NCBI GenBank assembly: GCA_002082585.1 | Contig: CP020563.1 | Span: forward strand, 2,288,001 to 2,352,000 | DNA length: 64,000 nt | Reading direction: 5' to 3' | DNA from: Kitasatospora albolonga | GTDB taxonomy: Bacteria; Actinomycetota; Actinomycetes; Streptomycetales; Streptomycetaceae | Shown: positions 54,061 to 62,321 of the stretch, piece after piece | Layout: the number at the start of each line of letters is the position of its first letter | Position numbering within the stretch: position 1 is the stretch's first letter | Notes under the pieces: generated by a model | Seen by the model: only the letters and a program-made list of their open reading frames with translations | Databases searched by the model: none | What the model was told of the DNA's origin: nothing | Position numbers and translations under genes: made by a program

Positions 54061-54936
54061 ATGGCGACGCCGCTGTCCGCCGACAAGCTGCTCAAAGCCC
54101 TCCGCGACGAAGGACTCCACGTCGTCGAGCACCGGAGCTGGCGTACGAACAACCGGAATCACAAGGGGGCCTGGGGTCCGACGCACGGCGTCATGATCCA
54201 TCACACCGTCACCTCGGGCACCGCGTCCTCCGTCGAGCTCTGCTACAACGGCCACTCCGCCCTCCCCGGTCCCCTCTGCCACGGCGTGATCGCCAAGGAC
54301 GGGACCGTCCACCTCGTGGGGAACGGGCGCGCCAACCACGCCGGGCTCGGCGACGACGACGTTCTGCGTGCCGTGATCGCGGAGAAGGCGCTGCCCCCGG
54401 ACAACGAGGCCAACACCGACGGCAACCGGTACTTCTACGGCTTCGAGTGCGTCAACCTCGGCGACGGGAAGGACCCCTGGCCGGCGGCCCAGCTGCTGGC
54501 GATCGAGCGGGCCGCCGCAGCCGTCTGCCGGGCGCACCGCTGGTCGGAGCGGTCGGTGATCGGGCACCTCGAATGGCAGCCGGGCAAGGTCGATCCGCGC
54601 GGCTTCACCATGAACTCGATGCGCACCAGGATCGGCAAGCGGCTGGGCGGCGCCCCGGACGGGCCCGCCAAACCGCCCCCGAAACCGGCGTACGAGCCGT
54701 TCCCCGGGGCGTCCTTCTTCAAGGCGGGCCGCAACAGCCCCGTCATCACGGCCATGGGCAGGCGCCTGGTGGCCGAGGGCTGCGGCCGGTACACGGTGGG
54801 CCCCGGCCCGGCCTGGTCCACCGCGGACCGGAACTCGTACGCGGCCTGGCAGCGCAAGCTGGGTTATACGGGCACCGACGCCGACGGCATTCCGGGGAAG
54901 ACCAGCTGGGACCGGCTCAAGGTGCCCAACGTGTGA
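54061..54936 (+). CDS. N-acetylmuramoyl-L-alanine amidase with peptidoglycan-binding domain
   Basis: The ATG at 54061 has AAGGAG eight bases upstream; 291 residues. The Amidase_2 domain (about 20-190) shows zinc-site histidines in GVMIHHTVT (H47/H48) and the GHLEWQPGKVDP segment (H169, D178). A Pro/Lys linker leads to a C-terminal peptidoglycan-binding repeat (YAAWQRKLGYTGTDADGIPGKTSWDRLKV). It cleaves the bond between muramic acid and the stem peptide. No signal peptide or membrane span is visible, an arrangement typical of phage endolysins, yet no holin or other phage gene is adjacent. Confidence 0.9.
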   Translation: MATPLSADKLLKALRDEGLHVVEHRSWRTNNRNHKGAWGPTHGVMIHHTVTSGTASSVELCYNGHSALPGPLCHGVIAKDGTVHLVGNGRANHAGLGDDDVLRAVIAEKALPPDNEANTDGNRYFYGFECVNLGDGKDPWPAAQLLAIERAAAAVCRAHRWSERSVIGHLEWQPGKVDPRGFTMNSMRTRIGKRLGGAPDGPAKPPPKPAYEPFPGASFFKAGRNSPVITAMGRRLVAEGCGRYTVGPGPAWSTADRNSYAAWQRKLGYTGTDADGIPGKTSWDRLKVPNV

Positions 54937-54958
54937 GGCATCTGAACCGTCCGGAGCC

Positions 54959-55456
54959 TCAGATGGCCAGGGCGGCGGCGCCGCCGTCCCACAGCGCGAT
55001 GGCCAGCAGCAGGCACGCCCCCAGGGTGAACGCGGTGCGGACCTGGTGGAGAGTGTTCCAGCGGGACTCGAAGGCCGTACGGGCGGCGCTGTCGTCGCCG
55101 CCCTCCGCCTTCGCGAGCGCGTTGTTGAGCGGGATGTTCCCGGCGATCGTGACCAGGTGCCCGGCGACCGCGCAGACGAGCGCCCCCACGATCGCGGGCG
55201 CCTCCACGGAGTCGTACTCGCCGAGCCCGGTGAAGAGCGCGGCGGCGGGCAGGGCGACCACGCCGAGGAAGAGGACGAGGAAGGCGGGGCCGGGCACCTT
55301 CTCGTTGAAGCGGCGCATCATCGCCGTGAACTGTTCGTCCGGCAGCCCGGCGAGGCCGGGCATGATCGCGATCAGGAACGTCAGCATGATGCCCGCGTAC
55401 AGGCAGTTGGCGATCAGGGAGAGCACCAGGAACAGGGAGACCATGGCGCACATCAT
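54959..55456 (-). CDS. DUF1772 (anthrone oxygenase-like) membrane protein
   Basis: The 165-residue protein has four hydrophobic segments (about 3-30, 55-78, 85-110 and 140-162) and the family pattern MPGLAGLPDEQFTAMMRRFNEKV, NIPLNNALAKAEGG and ESRWNTLHQVRTAFTLGA. Some members are fused to or act as cofactor-free anthrone oxygenases; most are of unknown role. It is a single gene, convergent with the amidase gene. There is no clear ribosome site before its ATG codons. Confidence 0.85.
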   Translation of the reverse strand: MMCAMVSLFLVLSLIANCLYAGIMLTFLIAIMPGLAGLPDEQFTAMMRRFNEKVPGPAFLVLFLGVVALPAAALFTGLGEYDSVEAPAIVGALVCAVAGHLVTIAGNIPLNNALAKAEGGDDSAARTAFESRWNTLHQVRTAFTLGACLLLAIALWDGGAAALAI

Positions 55457-55537
55457 GACCCGGGAGGGCCGCTCGCACAGCCGTATTTAGCGTGTCTGTG
55501 CGAACGGTGACCTGCGGAGGCCAGGACCGCCGTCCGT

Positions 55538-57196
55538 TCAGCCGATCTCCCCCTCCGCCGCGTCTCCCCCGCCGTCCGGCACCTCCACGCCCCGGAGCTC
55601 GCTCGCCTGCCCGATCGCCGTCGCCAGCTTCCGTACCGAACGGTCCTCGGTCTCCTCAGCCAGCCGGGAAGCCCGGGAGGCGAGCTCCCCGAGTGCGGGC
55701 GTGCCGGGCAGGTCGCCGCCGCGCAGGGTGTCCGCGAAGTAGGCGGCCACGGCGGCCACCTGGAGGTGGCGCGAATCGCCGCCCCACAGCTTGCCCCCGA
55801 TCGCCCCGGTCCGGACCGAGCCGCTCTTCTCGTGCGGCTCACGGGTCTTGGGGTCGAGCCAGCGCACGGTCGCCCTGGCCACCTCCCCCGACGCGCCCTC
55901 GCGCAGCCGTACGGCATAGAGCGCGGTCACCGTGTGGCCGGGGCCGACCTCGCCGCCGTCGACGCTGTCGTCGCGGAAGTCCTCGTCGGCGACCTTGCGG
56001 TTCTCGTAGCCGATCAGGCGGAACTGCTTCACGGTCTTCCGGTCGAACGCCACCTGGGCCTTCGCGTCGCGCGCCCGGAGTTCGAGGTGGGCGGGGAGCT
56101 GGTCGACGAAGACCTTGCGGGCCTGCTCCTCGTCGCCGACGTACGTGGTGTGGCCGTCGCCCCGGTTGGTGAGGCGCTCCATGAACGCGTCGCCGTACTC
56201 GCTGCCGACGCCGACCCCGAAGAGCGTGATGCCGTACTCGCGGCGGGCGGAGTCGATCCGTTCCAGGATGTTGTCGGCGCTGGTGTCGCCCGTGTTGGCG
56301 AGGGCGTCGGAGAGCAGCACCACCCGGTTGGTGACGCCCTTGCGGTGGCCCTTGACGGACTCCTCGTAGCCGCGGGTGATCCCCGCCTCGACGTTGGTGG
56401 ACCGGGCGGTCCGCATCTCCTCGACCGCCTCCCGGATCTTGTTCCGGTTGCCCTGGACGCGGGTCATCGGGAGCCGGGTCTCGGCCTCGTCGCTGAAGGT
56501 GACCAGGGAGACGGAGTCGTCGTCGCGCAGTTCGTCGGTGAGGAGGGCCAGGGACTTCTTGGCCAGCTCCAGACGGCCGGGCGCGGACATGGAGCCGGAG
56601 ATGTCGACGACGAACGTGAGGGCGGCGGGCGGGCGTTCGCTGCTGGGCGGGGCGACCTTGGTGGCGAGGCCGACCCGGAGCAGCGACCAGCCGGAGGCCC
56701 CGGAACCCGCGCCTCCGCCGCTCCCGGAGCCGATCCGCGCCCCGTCGACCGTGACGGAGAACCCGTTGCCCGAGGGCCGTTCGTACCCCTGGCGGAAGCT
56801 GTTGACGAACTCCTCGGGGCGGATGTCCGCCGCGTTCGGCAGTCTGCCGTCGCCGAGCGTGCGGCGCGCGTAGCCGTAGCTGGCGGTGTCCACGTCCAGG
56901 GCGAAGGTGGAGAGGTAGTCCGGGGCGGCGATGCCGGGCTCGGGCGCGTCCCCGTTCTCTCCGTTCTCGCGGTTCTTCCCCTCCTCGCCGGACGGCCTTC
57001 CCTGCTCCGGCGCCACCGCGTCGGGCGCGGGCTGCCCACCGCGCGCGCCGGAGCGCTTGTCGGCGGCGGTGCCGTCCGGCGACCCGCCTCCGCCGCACGC
57101 GGTGAGCAGCATCCCGCCCGTGAGCAGCAGCGCCACCGCCGCCGCCCGGGCCCCTCCCCGTACCCCCGCTGTCCGCCTGCCGCTTCGCTGATGCAT
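55538..57196 (-). CDS. von Willebrand A domain lipoprotein (YfbK-like)
   Basis: The protein has 552 residues from ATG 57196, preceded by GGGGGTT; upstream in-frame starts lack a ribosome site. It begins with a basic n-region and the lipobox LLTAC, so it is anchored outside the membrane. A disordered acidic stretch, a von Willebrand N-terminal domain (DYLSTFALDVDTASYGYARRTL...IRPEEFVNSF), the A domain with metal site VVDISGSMS, and a DUF3520-like C-terminal domain follow. Extracellular metal-dependent protein binding is the likely role; partner unknown. A separate transcription unit by spacing. Confidence 0.9.
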   Translation of the reverse strand: MHQRSGRRTAGVRGGARAAAVALLLTGGMLLTACGGGGSPDGTAADKRSGARGGQPAPDAVAPEQGRPSGEEGKNRENGENGDAPEPGIAAPDYLSTFALDVDTASYGYARRTLGDGRLPNAADIRPEEFVNSFRQGYERPSGNGFSVTVDGARIGSGSGGGAGSGASGWSLLRVGLATKVAPPSSERPPAALTFVVDISGSMSAPGRLELAKKSLALLTDELRDDDSVSLVTFSDEAETRLPMTRVQGNRNKIREAVEEMRTARSTNVEAGITRGYEESVKGHRKGVTNRVVLLSDALANTGDTSADNILERIDSARREYGITLFGVGVGSEYGDAFMERLTNRGDGHTTYVGDEEQARKVFVDQLPAHLELRARDAKAQVAFDRKTVKQFRLIGYENRKVADEDFRDDSVDGGEVGPGHTVTALYAVRLREGASGEVARATVRWLDPKTREPHEKSGSVRTGAIGGKLWGGDSRHLQVAAVAAYFADTLRGGDLPGTPALGELASRASRLAEETEDRSVRKLATAIGQASELRGVEVPDGGGDAAEGEIG

Positions 57197-57374
57197 CCGT
57201 AACCCCCACGTCATCACGGTGTCGTGTCCTTTCTCCGACACCTGTGAATGTGACGTACGGGCCCGCCGAACGGAGTCGGCAAAAGCGTTGCGGAACCATC
57301 TCGATGCGGCAACAGGGGCCGGGCGGGACGCCTTCGCACCCGTTCCCGCCCGGCGAAACCCCGGAACATCAGGT

Positions 57375-58283
57375 TCAGGACACGATGTCCTTACGACTGA
57401 ACCCGCGGAAGGCCAGAGCGAACAGGATCAGGGCGTACGTCACCGAGATCGCCGTCCCCTTGATCATGCCGCCCCACTCCAGCTGCGGCTGGAGCGCGTC
57501 GGCCCAGGCGAACTGCCAGTGCGCGGGCAGGAACTCGCGCCAGGAGCCGAGCGCCGTCACCGCGTCGAGCACATTGCCGACGATGGTCAGGCCCACCGCT
57601 CCGCCGACCGCGCCGAGCGGGGCGTCCGTCTTTGTCGAGAGCCAGAACGCCAGCCCCGCCGTGACGAGTTGGGAGACGAAGATGAACGCGACGACGAGCG
57701 CGAGGCGGGGCACGGTGTCCCCGGCCGCCAGCGCTCCCCCGGTCGGCAGTTTCAGCGGCCCCCACCCGTAGGCCGCCGTTCCCGCGGCCAGCGCGACGAC
57801 CGGCAGCAGCACCATCGCGGCGAGGCTGAAGCCGAGCGCGACGACGAGCTTGGACCACAGCAGCCGCACCCGCGGCACGGGCGCGGCGAGCAGATAGCGC
57901 AGCGAGGACCAGCTCGCCTCGGAGGCCACGGTGTCCCCGCAGAACAGGGCCACCGGGATCACCAGCAGGAAGCCGGCCGAGACGAACAGCGAGGTGGCGG
58001 CGAAGTTCGCGGCGGACTCGGTCGCCACGTCCATCAGGTTGATCCGGTTGCCGCCCCGGCCCCCGCCGCCGTCTTCGCCGTCCGGCGAGCCGCCGATCGC
58101 GAAGGCGATGATCAGGATGAAGGGGAGGGCCGCGAGGATGCCGCCCATGAGCAGAGTGCGGCGCCTGCGCAGCTGCCGCATGGCCTCGACGCGGAGGGGG
58201 AGCGTGCGCCCGGCGCGGTAGCCCGCGGCCTCCGGGTGCTCGGTCGTCACCCGGTCCTCGGGGGGCTGGACGGGGGCGCTCAT
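57375..58283 (-). CDS. ABC-2 type transporter permease
   Basis: The 302-residue membrane protein has six hydrophobic segments (first GGILAALPFILIIAFAIGG, second FLLVIPVALFCGDTVASEASWSSLRYLLAAPVPR). The ASEASWSSLRYLLAAPVPRVRLLWSK stretch is typical of ABC-2 permeases. Between the first two spans a loop carries a Gly/Asp-rich insert. Its ATG overlaps by four bases the stop of the upstream fusion gene that encodes the ATPase, so the two make one exporter. Substrate unknown. Confidence 0.9.
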   Translation of the reverse strand: MSAPVQPPEDRVTTEHPEAAGYRAGRTLPLRVEAMRQLRRRRTLLMGGILAALPFILIIAFAIGGSPDGEDGGGGRGGNRINLMDVATESAANFAATSLFVSAGFLLVIPVALFCGDTVASEASWSSLRYLLAAPVPRVRLLWSKLVVALGFSLAAMVLLPVVALAAGTAAYGWGPLKLPTGGALAAGDTVPRLALVVAFIFVSQLVTAGLAFWLSTKTDAPLGAVGGAVGLTIVGNVLDAVTALGSWREFLPAHWQFAWADALQPQLEWGGMIKGTAISVTYALILFALAFRGFSRKDIVS

Positions 58284-61027
58284 GCTGCTCCTCCGGAGAT
58301 CAGGGTGAGGAAGGCGTCCTCCAGGCGGCGGTGCGGGCCGACGCCGGTGACCGGGACGTCGAGCCGGACGAGGTCGGCGACGAGGCGTGCGGTGGTGGCG
58401 CCGTCGAGGCGGACCAGGAGGCCGCGCCCGTCGTCGGTGCGGACGGCGGAGCCGATGCCGGGCAGGGCGGCGACCTTCTCCGCGAGCGGCTCGGACACCT
58501 CCTCCGCCGTGGTCACCAGGATCATGTCGCCGGAACCGGTGATCTCGGCGACCGGACCGGCCTGGACGAGCCTGCCCCGGTCCATGACGACCAGGTGGGT
58601 GCAGGACTGCTCGACCTCCGAGAGGAGGTGGCTGGAGACGATGACGGTCCGGCCCCCGGCCGCGTAACGGATCATCACGTCACGCATCTCGCGGATCTGC
58701 GGCGGGTCCAGCCCGTTGGTCGGCTCGTCCAGGATGAGCAGGTCCGGCATGCCGAGCATGGCCTGCGCGATGGCGAGCCGCTGCCGCATGCCCTGGGAGT
58801 ACGTCCGCACCGCACGGGCGAGCGCGTCCCCGAGGCCCGCGATCTCCAGGGCCTCGTCGATGCGGGCGTCCTCGGCGGGGCGGCCGGTGGCCTGCCAGTA
58901 CAGGTCCAGGTTGGCGCGCCCGGAGAGGTGCGGCAGGAAGCCCGCGCCCTCCACGAAGGCGCCCACCCGGGAGAGGACCGGGGCGCCGGGGCGGATGGCC
59001 TGCCCGAAGACGCGGATCTCGCCCTCGTCGGGGGTGATGAGCCCCATGAGCATGCGCAGGGTGGTCGTCTTGCCCGCGCCGTTGGGGCCGAGCAGCCCGA
59101 GGACCTGCCCCTTCTCGACGTGGAAGGAGAGCTCGCGCACGGCGTACCGGTCGACGGACTTCGCGTACTTCTTCGAGAGCCCGGTGATCCGGAGCGGTAC
59201 GTCGGCGAGTTCGGGGTCCGGTGCGGGTGTGGCGGTCCGCCGCCGGGCGGTGATCAGGAGCGCGGCCGCGATGACGAGGGCGGCGGCCGGGAGGCCCCAG
59301 GTCCACCAGGGGAGGGTGGCCGCCGCGGTGGTGACGGCGGGTGCGGTGGGGACGGTCAGCGGTCCGTCGGCGGTCACGGTGTACGTGGCGGGCTCGGCCG
59401 GGGACGCGTAGCCGAGGTCGGTCGCGGAGAACACGAGCCGCATCCGGTGCCCGGCGTCGAACTCGTGGTCCACGGCGGGCAGCGCCAGTTCGATGGGCTT
59501 GCCCTGCTGGTCGGGGGTGATCCGGTAGGGGGCGACGAGCTGGGACGGCAGCCGCTGCTGGCGGCCGTCCGGCGAGACGTCGTACACCTTGCCGAAGAGC
59601 ACCGCGTCACGGCCCTCGGTCGCCTTGACGTTGACGCGGACGGTGGGGGTGCCGGTGACGTGTACGGAGGTGGCCAGCGGGGCCGACTCGAAGCGGGCGT
59701 ACTGCCCGGGGAAGTCGAGCGAGAGCCCGACGCCGAGGGAGGAGAGCTGGGAGATCCCGCCGCCGATGCCGGGGACGGCGGAGATGGCGGGCGGGGCGGC
59801 CCCGGCGGGGTTGCGGAAGGTCTCCGTGGAATCGGACGCGCCGGGGGCGGTGTTCTTGCCGGGGGCGGTGGCCTCGCCGGGGGCCGTGCCGGGCACGGTG
59901 GCGTCGCCGGGGGCGGCGCCGGTGGCGCGCAGGGGGATCTCCCGGCCGCCGCTGCGCAGCCCCGGGTAGGTGTCGCTGGTCGCGCCGCGCTTCATGGCGG
60001 CGCCGTCGGTGGAGTCGAAGCCTCCGGTACGGGTGACGCGGAAGGCGGGGCCGGTGTCGGTACCGGTCTCCTCCTTCAGGTAACGGTCGAACCAGGAGCC
60101 GACGCGCCCTTCGACGCGCGCGGTCTCGCTGTCGCCGCCGTCGTGCCCGCCCGCGATCCAGTCGACGGAGACGGGTGCGCCGTTGGCGCTGATCGCCTTC
60201 TGCATGGCGTCGGCGTGGCCGAGCGGGAAGAGGGAGTCGGACTGGCCCTGGAGGATGAGCGAGGGCACCTCGATGCGGTCGGCGACGGCGGAGGGCGAGC
60301 GCTCGGTGAGCAGGTCGATCGCGGCCGGGTCGGGCTTGCCGCTGACGGCGACGCGCTCGTACATCGCGCAGAGCCGCTGCTCGAACTTCTCGCAGCCGCC
60401 GCCGGAGGTGATGAAGATCCCGGCCCAGAGCTTCTTGAAGACCCCGTCGGGGAAGAGGGCGTCGGCGAGGTTCCAGTACGTGATCACGGGCGCGATGGCG
60501 TCGACCCGGCGGTCGTGCCCGGCGGCGAGGAGGGAGACCGCGCCGCCGTAGGAGGCGCCGGTGAGGCCGACCCGGGGGTCGCCCTTGCCGTCCAGCTCGA
60601 CCTCGGGGCGCTCCGCCAGCCAGTCGATGAGCCCGGAGACGTCCTTGACCTCGCCCTGCGGGTCGTTGAGGGAGATCTTCCCGCCGGACCTGCCGAAGCC
60701 GCGCGCGGACCAGGTCAGCACCGCGTACCCGTCGGCCGCGAGCTTCTCGGCCTGGGCGCGTACGTCGTTCTTGCTGCCGCCGAAGCCGTGCCCGATGAGC
60801 ACGGCGGGGCGCTTTCCGGAACCGCCGGAGGTGAAGAACGAGGTGTCGATCGGCACCCCGTCCATCCGCAGCATCCGGTCCTCGCGCTGCACGGCGGGCG
60901 AGCCGTCATCGGCGACGGCGGTCCAGGTGCCCCCGCCCACGAGCACGGCGAGCGCGGCGAGCGCCGCGGCCCACCGGCCGGGGGTACGGGGCAGCAGGCG
61001 CCGCCATCGAGCAGTAGGGGTCTCCAT
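58280..61027 (-). CDS. Exported S15-type hydrolase fused to an ABC ATPase
   Basis: The protein is 915 residues. Residues 18-38 form a signal anchor. An alpha/beta-hydrolase of the X-Pro dipeptidyl-peptidase (S15/CocE) group follows with triad S159 (GASYGG), D264 (GQSDSLF) and H295 (GGHDGG), a Pro/Ala/Gly linker with APGxATxPG repeats (about 370-400) and a jelly-roll C-terminal hydrolase domain (to about 555). A second span lies at 574-594 with a positive ARRR stop, and an ABC ATPase fills 612-905 (Walker A GPNGAGKTT 647-655, signature YSQGM, Walker B LLILDEP). The topology puts the hydrolase outside and the ATPase inside. The permease is encoded next, overlapping by four bases. Confidence 0.93.
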   Translation of the reverse strand: METPTARWRRLLPRTPGRWAAALAALAVLVGGGTWTAVADDGSPAVQREDRMLRMDGVPIDTSFFTSGGSGKRPAVLIGHGFGGSKNDVRAQAEKLAADGYAVLTWSARGFGRSGGKISLNDPQGEVKDVSGLIDWLAERPEVELDGKGDPRVGLTGASYGGAVSLLAAGHDRRVDAIAPVITYWNLADALFPDGVFKKLWAGIFITSGGGCEKFEQRLCAMYERVAVSGKPDPAAIDLLTERSPSAVADRIEVPSLILQGQSDSLFPLGHADAMQKAISANGAPVSVDWIAGGHDGGDSETARVEGRVGSWFDRYLKEETGTDTGPAFRVTRTGGFDSTDGAAMKRGATSDTYPGLRSGGREIPLRATGAAPGDATVPGTAPGEATAPGKNTAPGASDSTETFRNPAGAAPPAISAVPGIGGGISQLSSLGVGLSLDFPGQYARFESAPLATSVHVTGTPTVRVNVKATEGRDAVLFGKVYDVSPDGRQQRLPSQLVAPYRITPDQQGKPIELALPAVDHEFDAGHRMRLVFSATDLGYASPAEPATYTVTADGPLTVPTAPAVTTAAATLPWWTWGLPAAALVIAAALLITARRRTATPAPDPELADVPLRITGLSKKYAKSVDRYAVRELSFHVEKGQVLGLLGPNGAGKTTTLRMLMGLITPDEGEIRVFGQAIRPGAPVLSRVGAFVEGAGFLPHLSGRANLDLYWQATGRPAEDARIDEALEIAGLGDALARAVRTYSQGMRQRLAIAQAMLGMPDLLILDEPTNGLDPPQIREMRDVMIRYAAGGRTVIVSSHLLSEVEQSCTHLVVMDRGRLVQAGPVAEITGSGDMILVTTAEEVSEPLAEKVAALPGIGSAVRTDDGRGLLVRLDGATTARLVADLVRLDVPVTGVGPHRRLEDAFLTLISGGAA

Positions 61028-61160
61028 CCCTCGACCCTAAACGGAGGAGGGAGCCGCCCGAAGTGCCGCCAGGGGGAGGCGGACGGCCTCCCTGAGAGGT
61101 ACGGTGCGCCCTCCCCGTACTCCGGACGCGGTACGGGCCCTGTTCCTCCCGGAGGCCATA

Positions 61161-61589
61161 GTGGACATTCGCCGCGCAACGACCGTCACGGAGCTCCTCG
61201 CCGCCGGCCGTCTCTTCGACGCCCCGCCCCGCGAGGAGTGGGCGGCCCGCTTCCTGGCGGCGGACGGCCATGTGCTGCTGATCGCGTATGTGGACGGGGC
61301 CCCGGCGGGCTTCGTCTCGGGCATCGAGATGCGGCACCCGGACAAGGGCACGGAGATGTGCCTGTACGAACTCGGCGTCGACGAACCGTTCCGCCGCCGG
61401 GGCATCGGCCGGGCCCTGACCCGGGCGCTGGTGGACCTCGCCCGGGAGCGCGGCTGCTACGGCCTGTGGGTGGGGGTGGAACCCGGCAACGAGGCGGCAC
61501 TGGCGACGTACCGGGCGGCGGGGGCGGCGGCGGACGGGGAGTTCGCGATGCTGACGTGGGAGTTCACCGCGGACGGTGGGGCCGGGTAG
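61161..61589 (+). CDS. GNAT-family N-acetyltransferase
   Basis: GTG 61161 is chosen because GGAGG lies five bases upstream and the domain begins MDIRRATTVTELLAAG. The 142 residues have the acetyl-CoA motif VDEPFRRRGIGRALTRALVDLARERG and the C-terminal PGNEAALATYRAAGA segment. It transfers acetyl groups to an amine of unknown identity; the sequence resembles aminoglycoside N(3)-acetyltransferase-like GNATs, but that is not evidence of resistance. It is divergent from the fusion gene. Confidence 0.88.
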   Translation: MDIRRATTVTELLAAGRLFDAPPREEWAARFLAADGHVLLIAYVDGAPAGFVSGIEMRHPDKGTEMCLYELGVDEPFRRRGIGRALTRALVDLARERGCYGLWVGVEPGNEAALATYRAAGAAADGEFAMLTWEFTADGGAG

Positions 61590-61599
61590 GCGACCCGGG

Positions 61600-62214
61600 C
61601 TACCGCCCGGTCAGCGGTGCCCGCACCGGCCGGGGAGCGGCGAGGTCGAGCGGCGTCTCCACCGGCAGCAGGGCGGCGGCCCTCTCCCGCTCCCCCGCCC
61701 GGACGGCCGCGTGCACCTCGCGGGCGAGCGGGGTGACGTCGCGTACGGACACGGTCCACTCGTCGGCGTACCGCCGCGCGGCCTCCCCGCTCAGCCCGAG
61801 CTGGAGGGAGCGGTACGGGAGCGGGTTCAGGTCCAGGTCGCGTTCGGGGTCCCACTGGACCCGGGCGGGGGCGGCGCGCAGGCTCTGCTTCCAGGACGCC
61901 TCGTCGGGGTGCACATCGCGTACGTAGTGGGAGAGTTCGGCGTGCGCGAGGGCCCACTCCAGGCCGCTGCGGTCGATCTCGACGGCGAGGACGGTCTCCT
62001 GGCCCTCCTTCGTCCCCCATCCGCAGCGGTACATCATCCACAGGAAGCTGGGCTTGATCCATGTCATCCGGTCCCGCTTCCAGGCGGCCGGAAACCGCCC
62101 GTCGCGCGCGGCGGGGAGGCCGATGGCGGGGCGGTACGCCTGGTAGACGGTGACCGTGGTGGCGGTGTGGTGGGCGCGGATCTCGTAACGGGGCGGGAGG
62201 GGCGGGGTGTTCAT
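61600..62214 (-). CDS. DUF4291 protein
   Basis: The 204-residue soluble protein has the family's strongly conserved core RMTWIKPSFLWMMYRCGWGTKEGQETVLAVEI and an opening YEIRAHHTATTVTVYQAYRPAIG. Biochemical function is unknown. The start is ATG 62214 with no clear ribosome site. It converges on the GNAT gene with a ten-base gap. Confidence 0.9.
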   Translation of the reverse strand: MNTPPLPPRYEIRAHHTATTVTVYQAYRPAIGLPAARDGRFPAAWKRDRMTWIKPSFLWMMYRCGWGTKEGQETVLAVEIDRSGLEWALAHAELSHYVRDVHPDEASWKQSLRAAPARVQWDPERDLDLNPLPYRSLQLGLSGEAARRYADEWTVSVRDVTPLAREVHAAVRAGERERAAALLPVETPLDLAAPRPVRAPLTGR

Positions 62215-62258
62215 GGGGCCAGGGTGCGGGACGCGGTCGCCGGTCGGCACCCGGTTTT

Positions 62259-62287
62259 CGTGGTGCGGCGGGCCCCGCCGCACCACG
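62259..62287 (-). terminator. Hairpin after mmsA
   Basis: Fourteen-bp perfect arms (62259-62272 and 62274-62287) around one base lie 34 bases past the mmsA stop on its 3' side, the expected place for the end of the inositol operon. The downstream tail is A-rich on the transcript, so it is not a textbook terminator. Confidence 0.5.
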
Positions 62288-62321
62288 GGGGTACGACGGG
62301 GCCCGCCGGACAAAGTCGCGG

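Noticed and set aside
61161..61589. GNAT gene as an aminoglycoside resistance gene
   Set aside because: The general GNAT fold is clear but there is no specific evidence for an aminoglycoside substrate.
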